DNA of 12,946 nucleotides from Phoronis ovalis (taxonomy: Eukaryota; Phoronida; Phoronidae), in assembly GCA_028565635.1 (NCBI GenBank), contig JAOXYB010041517.1, positions 1 to 12,946 of the forward strand. Direction: 5' to 3'. Shown here piece after piece: positions 8,037-12,946 of the stretch (positions are counted from its first letter, which is position 1; every line of letters starts with the position of its first letter). The notes under the pieces were generated by a model, which worked only from the letters and a program-made list of their open reading frames with translations, was not told where the DNA came from and did no database searches. Both the position numbers and the translations under genes were made by a program.

Positions 8037-8512
8037 GGCTTTACAACTAAAGAAACTACATCATATGATGGGTATCTGTCTGCAACCGCAGACCTCTTGT
8101 TTATAAATATAAAGCCGTCATTGGAGGGTATTCTTTTTTTGTGGCTAAATATGAATAATAACAGTTGGGCATATATTATGTTTGGGTTTATATAGTATTC
8201 TAAAGTTCAAGGGAGGGATTATATTTAGGTCTTGAAGCCTTGTTTTTAGCTGACAGGCTTAACTTTAAATTGTAAAGCTGGAATATTGGTTACCAGTTCT
8301 AAGAATAAATTGAAAAACAAAAAAACATGATTTAATCAAATAGATTTTTGGAATATACTTGTCGTACTACTGAAATAGAAATGAACCAGTTATGATACTA
8401 CTATTAGAAGTATTCTGTTTATTTCATCTCACCCTGTAGTGAATACCCAAAGTTGATATAGTTTTCCTTGATCTTCTTGAAAAAGCTCAGACTGATGTTT
8501 TGTGTCTTACAG

Positions 8513-8632
8513 GTCTTGAACTGGTTTAGTGGAGTTGGTGAATCTTACCTGCTGCAAAGCCATCTGGGCGACTCTGTGGCCTCAGCGCAGATTTATTTTG
8601 AAGAACATAAGAAGTTTGAAATGCAAGCAAGG
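8513..8632 (+). CDS. Exon E5: first part of spectrin-like repeat 3
   Basis: This exon has 40 codons, residues 210-249, phase 0 to phase 0. The acceptor is TTGTGTCTTACAG (AG 8511-8512) and the donor is AGG|GTAAGT at 8633, a full consensus. It opens with VLNWFSGVGESYLL, in which the Trp at residue 213 is the fourth residue of the exon, the usual place for the conserved helix A Trp of spectrin repeats. A linker follows, then SAQIYFEEHKKFEMQAR, the start of helix B. The preceding 2.95-kb intron holds the tandem-repeat transposon. E5 and E6 together code 104 residues, one repeat. Confidence 0.93.
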
Positions 8633-9521
8633 GTAAGTTCCTTTTTTTGTAAGTGTTTATTAGCCATATGGTACTTACCATGATCTTCAGTTGTAAAGGA
8701 TGTGCAGCCCTTATCAGATCAAGTTTTTGATCAAACTAGTTTAGTTTGGATCTGGTGTTGAGGACAGTAGATAAGAAAAACAGGTCCTTTGAATGCTATT
8801 AGGTACTGATATAAATATTTCATGAATAAGGGTTCTGGGCTCATTCCAGTGTAGCAAATACAGAAAAACATAAAATGCAGTAATTTTTAGGTTAAAGTTG
8901 CGCTATATGGCATTTTTTAAATGACAAATATAAAAAATAAAAGTGTAAATGCAAGTTTAGATATCTTACTTGAACACTGCAGGAGCTAGAAAACTCCAGT
9001 TACTAATTTGTGGTGGCTATCAAACTACTGTATTATCCTTTATTTCCGCAGCTACTTACTTTTACAATTCAGTGAGAGAGATTGAGTCTATTTGTAGGAA
9101 ATAATTTTGCGGTTTCATAACTCAGAAATATTTCTCAATATATTCTAGCCTAATCTTGAGACAAAGAACTACATATCTGCGTGCATTAACCCTTAAGAGT
9201 TGAGTTTTCATTCATAAAAATTCTGTGTGAAGCATAACACATTGTACTATCTTTCAAACACTATATTTTCGCGCCTCTATAACTACCGCAAAAAGAGCTA
9301 ATGTTAATTACCTGCTAAATAAAGGGAAAGCATAGCACGTAAAATGTAAGTGTTATTCTCCCTAGTGTAATGTTATACGATTTTTAATAATTGTAGCAGC
9401 TGTTGTTTCTTAGGAGCTGCTTCTGATAAAGTTTTATAAATGTTTTTATTTTTAATATATATTTTCATTATTCGTTGCTGAGAAAAAATGTTGTATGTGT
9501 GTTTCTTATTTTTATTATCAG
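8633..9521 (+). other. Intron 5 (889 bp)
   Basis: The donor is a consensus GTAAGT and the acceptor follows a T-rich tract. The interior is AT-rich; I see no repeat, exon or RNA gene in it. Confidence 0.8.
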
Positions 9522-9713
9522 GAAATCGAAGAAACAGTACTACGCTTGTTACGTACAGCCAACCGTCTTATTCATGTAGCCGGTGTTGATGCTGAGTCTA
9601 TAAAACAACGCCTTCAACTTGTAGATGAAAACAATGAAAAATTTGCCATATGCCTGGACAACAAACGTAAAAACATACAGCAAGCTGTTCACTTTTTCAC
9701 CTTGGCTCAGATG
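9522..9713 (+). CDS. Exon E6: remainder of spectrin-like repeat 3
   Basis: This exon has 64 codons, residues 250-313, phase 0 to phase 0. The acceptor is TTTTTATTATCAG (AG 9520-9521) and the donor is ATG|GTTAGT at 9714. The peptide begins EIEETVLRLLRTANRLIHVA (end of helix B). A short GVDAESI linker follows, then helix C with QRLQLVDENNEKFAICLDNK and IQQAVHFFTLAQM. The VHFFTLAQM end plays the same role as CLQLCQLDQ in E4, running into helix A of the next repeat. The ATG at 9495 is intronic. Confidence 0.93.
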
Positions 9714-9880
9714 GTTAGTTTTGTTTGGTAAACATTATCGTTATTTAAAGTGATACACAAGAATTCCCAACAGTGGATGTTTCTTATGCTCAATACTACA
9801 TCTAGGCACACACCTCTATCGGGACTTAACTGTCTGCACTAGCTGCAAATTTGTACATTGAATGCCTTTCAGTGGTGGTT

Positions 9881-9938
9881 CCTAGCGTTTAATCCAGAGA
9901 CTGATATTCCCCTAGCGTTTAACCCAGACACTAACATT
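9881..9938. repeat. 30-bp tandem duplication, about two copies
   Basis: CCTAGCGTTTAATCCAGAGA (start of copy 1, 9881) recurs as CCTAGCGTTTAACCCAGACA at 9911. The tail CTGATATTC is matched by CTAACATTG. Confidence 0.7.
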
Positions 9939-10214
9939 GTGTGATATATTGTAATCTATATGAGGACCGTACCCGCGAGAATCAGTTCCATTCCTAGTGA
10001 TTATCTAAAGCTTTGACATTATTTGCATCACATGTCCCTAGCACTGAAGATTCAAACCACATTACATGGTACATCTATAGCTGAAATGCCAAGGTATCGG
10101 GCAGACGCATGAAGATGTAAGGCACGATGTAGGTGCGTGTTAAAGGCCAGGTGGTAAAAATAAGTCTAATGTCAAAAATGAATTGGTGTTGTTTTTATAA
10201 GCACGGTTGTTTTG

Positions 10215-10470
10215 TAATGGCCCATATCTCGAAACAGATAGAGATATAGTCAAAATATGTATTTTTGATAATTGAGGATCATTGGATCAAGGTCAAACTG
10301 TGTATGTGCAGTATATAATAGTTTAATTTATATCTCGAAAACTGTGATAATTAAATAATGGTTCATAATCATACACGTGTTATGAGACTTCTGACTTTAA
10401 CATCAAACTATTGCAGTCCGTATCTTAAAAGCTATGATAAATAGAGACTAGAGATATCATGCCTAGTTAG
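10215..10470. repeat. Diverged tandem monomers around TATCTCGAAA
   Basis: Three related strings occur about 90-105 bases apart: CATATCTCGAAACAGATAGA near 10223, TATATCTCGAAAACTGTGAT near 10327, and GTATCTTAAAAGCTATGATA near 10419. The block GATCATTGGATCAAGGTCAAA lies between the first two. It looks like an old dispersed tandem repeat; boundaries are approximate. Confidence 0.45.
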
Positions 10471-10848
10471 CATACATCTTTGTTTTAGCTGCTGCTGCTC
10501 AAATGACTGATTTATTACTTTACCATCTATGTAACGAAGGGGACATAGTTTTGAACTGTGATTGCTTGTATGTTACCCATGACCGAAACATGTACACACT
10601 ATATATCCATCTGGCACACATTTGTAATGACTGGATATGTTACACATATAGCGTATGTAAAAATTATGCATAATCAGTGGGTTATTGTGCAGTTGACTGA
10701 AGAAAAATGTCAGTTAGTATACAGACTATAAACTATAAACCTTTGTTATGTAGGACTAGCCCTTGACTTGAATTAAATTAAAATTTTCCTCTTGTTGAAT
10801 TCCTGGAAACAGTAAAATTGTTGTTAAATTTTATTTGTGCATTCACAG

Positions 10849-11046
10849 GCATTCACCAAGCTAGAACAAATTGAGTTGGAACTAACCAAGACAGACCTGC
10901 CAAGGAACAGTGTGGCTCTTGCTGAACGACACACATTTTTGTCAAATGCTATTATTGAAACAGCAACACCAGCTCTTCGAGAAGGCTGCATCCTTTTAGA
11001 GAGGATCCAAAAAGAAGGCCATGAAGCTCAAGGTGTTGATAAAAAG
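10849..11046 (+). CDS. Exon E7: first two-thirds of spectrin-like repeat 4
   Basis: This exon has 66 codons, residues 314-379, phase 0. The acceptor is TTGTGCATTCACAG (AG 10847-10848). It encodes AFTKLEQIELELTKTDLP (helix A), SVALAERHTFLSNAIIETA (helix B) and a tail with GCILLERIQKEGHEAQGVDK. Position 4 of the exon is Lys rather than the Trp seen in E5 and E9. The 3' end is placed at AAG|GCAAGT, a GC donor, because it keeps E8 in frame and gives a 104-residue repeat. The GT donors at 11051, 11057 and 11063 shift E8 into a TGA within its first codons. A GT donor in phase 0 exists at 11069 (TGT|GTAGCA) and would add eight residues, but it matches the consensus poorly. Confidence 0.87.
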
Positions 11047-11336
11047 GCAAGTACCAGTACATGTTGTGTAGCATTTGTGTACTTGTGACGACAGAGCATT
11101 CTCTGTGTGGGCATCTTTTCTTCACAATTTGTTATCTTAATAATTACATTCAAAGAATATATGAGATCCAGTTGAATCATACTTTTCTAATGCCTATGCA
11201 ATTACTAAGTTTAGAAATAACCCTTTTCTCCATTCATGGTTCTGAATTGTAAGAAGTTTAAAGGTGTATTTTAAAGGTTTCTTGTTCGGAATGCTTTTAT
11301 ATATTATTTCTATGAGTAATTTTATTCATGTTGCAG
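11047..11336 (+). other. Intron 7 (290 bp), GC-AG type
   Basis: The donor reads AAG|GCAAGT and the acceptor TTCATGTTGCAG. All other introns here start with GT. The interior is AT-rich and has no other feature. An ATG-led open frame at 11061-11252 is intronic and not coding. Confidence 0.7.
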
Positions 11337-11450
11337 GTCAGTGAACTTGAGAAACGCTGTTCAACACTTGAGGAACTATGCAAGGCCCGTGGCAGTGAAG
11401 TGGCACACAAAAGTCAAGCATTCAGCACCTTTCAGCAGAAATTAACTGTG
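11337..11450 (+). CDS. Exon E8: helix C of spectrin-like repeat 4
   Basis: This exon has 38 codons, residues 380-417, phase 0. The acceptor is TTTATTCATGTTGCAG (AG 11335-11336) and the donor is GTG|GTATAA at 11451. The peptide is VSELEKRCSTLEELCKARGS and on to AFSTFQQKLTV, a single amphipathic helix with L-x-x-L-C-x-x-R spacing that parallels L-x-x-L-W-x-x-R in E4. A donor three bases earlier (ACT|GTGGTA) would drop the last Val. The later site is preferred because E7 plus E8 then totals 104 residues, like E5 plus E6. Confidence 0.87.
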
Positions 11451-12712
11451 GTATAACATTCATACAGTGTTCTTGGAAGACTGTCATTGTACCTAGTGCA
11501 TCTTTCAAATACATCCTCTGTTAGCCGTAAATTTTATGCTTCCTATTGTGATGGAATTAATTTGTTCCCACAAATCATTTGAACACACGATACCTTAATA
11601 TTTTCAAATTTGATTGTGACAGCCATCCAGGTATTGAATCAAGACAATTTACACTTTGATGTATACCTTACTGTACGCGTGCTACAATATCAAGTTTATT
11701 GAATTCCAAACATTATCAAGACCTCGCGTTTTTGTTGCCTTTCGATGTTGGTCAAAATTTGACTAAATTTGCTGCATTGTCAGATTTACAAATTTGGCTA
11801 ACGTATTTAGGTAAACTGGCTTCGTGATTTGTTTTTTTACTACTGAGTAATAGGACTGCTGGATATAAATTTGGTATCTTCAGACATTTCTACCAGTAGA
11901 CTTAAAATTAGATGTTTGTAATTTTCATTTATGGTACACTAGTTTTAGTGTGAATGGGCATAGTTTTGTACCATTGTCAATGTTGTTCATAGTACTATAA
12001 CCGTCTTTCAAATTATGGCAATTTTTTGGAAGAAGACATTGTCAAATTGATTTGACTATGCCAAATTCTGATCTGGAGGGTATTCTTTTTGAAAATTGGA
12101 CCAATCTATTTATTTTTTTTAACAAATAATGATTGTTTAAACTTCTAATTCTTGCCAAATTGTTTTAATTACTGTTACTTTTGGAAGCCCATCAAACTAC
12201 TGACACTTTTGTTAAAGCTCATTTCAAAATTAACAGACTAATCAGCATCGTCAGAGCCACTACTAAACATTCTTGTTTTCTGTGATTTTAGACATATATG
12301 TCTGATTGAAAATCTGATTGCTGAATATATAGATTTGTAACAATATACATTATATTTATCAAAGTCTTCAGAAAAAATTGATGAAAAATAAAGTCCAATG
12401 AATCCTGGAATGAGAAATAAATGCTTGTTCAATTAATACTTTACCCAATTACCACTCAGTATTCATTGCAGACTATCTCTAATCTGGTATAATCCCTGTG
12501 TTGCTGGATTTATAGACTTTTAACAATGTACATTATATTTATAAAATATAATAAAAATGAAAATTTGATAATAATTGAAGTCCCAAAGAATACTAGAATG
12601 AGATGCAATGCTTGTTCAATTATTATTATCATTGCAGGTATAATCTAATCTGGCATAATCCCTAATTGTCGTAGATACATTTAAACTAATCATACATTTT
12701 TTTTCCTGATAG
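11451..12712 (+). other. Intron 8 (1262 bp)
   Basis: The donor is GTATAA and the acceptor a run of T then CCTGATAG. It contains small palindromes (GTCAAAATTTGAC at 11751-11763; GTCAAAT-TG-ATTTGAC at 12041-12056) and a diverged tandem duplication (12318-12665). A string shared with the flank of the intron 4 transposon lies at 12074-12090. Confidence 0.8.
12318..12665. repeat. Diverged tandem duplication, period about 183 bp
   Basis: Copy 1 (12318-12500) and copy 2 (12501-12665) share, in order, TTGCTG, ATACATTATATTTAT or GTACATTATATTTAT, AGTCC, GAATG, TGCTTGTTCAATT, CATTGCAG and AATCTGGYATAATCCCT. Copy 2 is shorter by several small deletions. Both copies include a CATTGCAG that could act as a decoy splice acceptor before the real one at 12711-12712. 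Confidence 0.75.
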
Positions 12713-12838
12713 GTCCAGACTTGGCTGACTCATATTGGTGAAGCAACACTTAGCAACTACCGTGATATGGGAAAAAATCTTAGTGCAGCGAAAGACTTCA
12801 TGGAAGTACACAAGCAGTTACTAATGGATATGACTTCA
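12713..12838 (+). CDS. Exon E9: first part of spectrin-like repeat 5
   Basis: This exon has 42 codons, residues 418-459, phase 0. The acceptor is TTTTTTTTCCTGATAG (AG 12711-12712) and the donor is TCA|GTATGT at 12839. It opens VQTWLTHIGEATLSNYRDMG, with Trp at residue 421, the fourth residue of the exon as in E5. It continues LSAAKDFMEVHKQLLMDMTS into helix B. The F-M-E-V-H-K-Q-L pattern is the usual spectrin helix B start and parallels YFEEHKKFE in E5. The rest of this repeat must lie in an exon beyond the window. Confidence 0.93.
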
Positions 12839-12946
12839 GTATGTGTTTATTTGATATATATTTTTGTTCGTGTGTATGGTGGGTGTGTGGTGTGTATATA
12901 TATATATATTTTTGTTCGTGTGTATAGTGGGTGTGTGGTGTGTATA
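12839..12946 (+). other. Start of intron 9, to window end
   Basis: The donor GTATGT is followed within about 15 bases by the TG/TA-rich minisatellite that fills the rest of the window. The acceptor of this intron lies outside. Confidence 0.75.
12854..12946. repeat. 48-bp minisatellite, at least two copies
   Basis: TTTTTGTTCGTGTGTATGGT (12861 onward) recurs 48 bases later as TTTTTGTTCGTGTGTATAGT (12909 onward). Each copy is followed by GGGTGTGTGGTGTGTATA, with an alternating TA run between copies. It continues past the window edge, so copy number is unknown. Confidence 0.85.

Larger units (their letters stand above)
6473..8102 (+). mobile_element. Non-autonomous element with tandem-repeat core (Helentron/HINE-like)
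   Basis: The left end has a 7-bp stem TATGCCC (6473-6479) / GGGCATA (6500-6506) enclosing ATTACTATGTAAT. The core is six monomers sharing TTTGGYACAGG and a central ATGGCC hairpin. The right end is a 66-bp terminus (8037-8102) shared with 12-77, containing the palindrome CATCATATGATG (8059-8070) and the hairpin GTCTGC-AACC-GCAGAC (8078-8093), followed by CTCTTGTTT. Structured ends around a tandem core and a hairpin near the 3' end are the layout described for Helentron-derived HINE elements and for pearl/CvA-type elements of bivalves. I see no Rep-helicase or transposase frame. The open frames within it are repeat-derived. Exact left boundary and target site are inferred. Confidence 0.65.
5562..8512 (+). 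other. Intron 4 (2951 bp) hosting a transposon
   Basis: The donor is GTACAA and the acceptor TGTGTCTTACAG. From 5562 to 6472 it is AT-rich, with one inverted repeat at 6085-6144. From 6473 to 8102 it is a tandem-repeat mobile element whose GC content is visibly higher than its surroundings. From 8103 to 8512 it is again plain AT-rich sequence. No exon is needed here, since E4 and E5 join smoothly at the protein level. Confidence 0.8.
9714..10848 (+). other. Intron 6 (1135 bp)
   Basis: The donor is GTTAGT and the acceptor TGTGCATTCACAG. It contains a 30-bp tandem duplication (9881-9938) and a set of diverged monomers around TATCTCGAAA (10215-10470). The remainder shows nothing I can name. Confidence 0.8.
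2682..12838 (+). other. Partial gene for a CCDC141-like spectrin-repeat protein (nine exons)
   Basis: Nine exons (2682-2762, 2872-3063, 3168-3276, 5317-5561, 8513-8632, 9522-9713, 10849-11046, 11337-11450, 12713-12838) join into 459 codons without a stop. All introns are phase 0 except intron 3 (3277-5316), which is phase 1. The product is helical, rich in Glu, Gln, Lys and Leu, with no signal peptide or membrane segment in this part, and reads as about four to five consecutive spectrin-type repeats. Motif order agrees with my memory of vertebrate CCDC141: a YxAMAxTLxEAW motif, then an LxxRRRxL helix followed by a CQxDQ motif, then a helix beginning near a Trp. CCDC141/CAMDI is known in mammals as a DISC1 and myosin II partner in centrosome positioning and neuronal migration; whether that role holds here is unknown. 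Trio/Kalirin, MCF2/DBS or SESTD1 spectrin repeats are the alternatives. Both gene ends lie outside the window. Confidence 0.8.

Noticed and set aside
10580-10680. Possible extra exon between E6 and E7
   Set aside because: E6 and E7 already join in phase and give a 104-residue repeat spacing. No open frame with paired splice signals was seen.
11740-12060. Possible second MITE bounded by GTCAAA palindromes
   Set aside because: The two palindromes are not convincing inverted repeats of each other and no target duplication could be found.

Overview
The window is animal (metazoan) nuclear DNA, AT-rich and almost entirely intronic. It holds one gene on the plus strand, broken into short exons by classical introns. 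I can place nine exons (E1 tentative, E2-E9 well supported), 1377 coding bases or 459 codons in one continuous frame. Neither the first nor the last exon of the gene is in the window. The protein is a string of spectrin-type three-helix repeats. Its order of motifs matches, from memory, the N-terminal half of vertebrate CCDC141 (CAMDI), a spectrin-repeat/coiled-coil protein. Trio/Kalirin, MCF2/DBS and SESTD1 are the nearest alternative families. The host is probably an invertebrate, perhaps a mollusc or another lophotrochozoan. That guess rests only on gene divergence and repeat style and is weak.

Layout: 1-77 is the right-hand end of a dispersed repeat cut by the window edge. 78-2681 is non-coding and contains a 765-bp MITE-like element at 1217-1981 with 16-bp terminal inverted repeats and an 8-bp target duplication. 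E1 (2682-2762), E2 (2872-3063) and E3 (3168-3276) are clustered. A 2.0-kb intron with strong hairpins leads to E4 (5317-5561). The next intron (2.95 kb) carries a roughly 1.6-kb mobile element (6473-8102). This element is built of six tandem monomers in a nested order and ends in the same 66-bp hairpin-bearing terminus seen at the window start. E5 (8513-8632), E6 (9522-9713), E7 (10849-11046), E8 (11337-11450) and E9 (12713-12838) follow. Intron 8 contains a diverged tandem duplication and intron 9 opens in a 48-bp minisatellite that runs off the end.

The most informative observations are these. Introns cut the protein at the same point of successive spectrin repeats, with starts at fragment residues 210, 314 and 418, exactly 104 apart, so each repeat is coded by two exons. 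Intron 7 appears to use a GC donor, because the nearest GT donors destroy the frame. The intron 4 element looks like a Helentron/HINE-type non-autonomous transposon whose internal monomers form RNA-compatible hairpins. I saw no RNA genes, no promoter, no CRISPR array and no second protein-coding gene.
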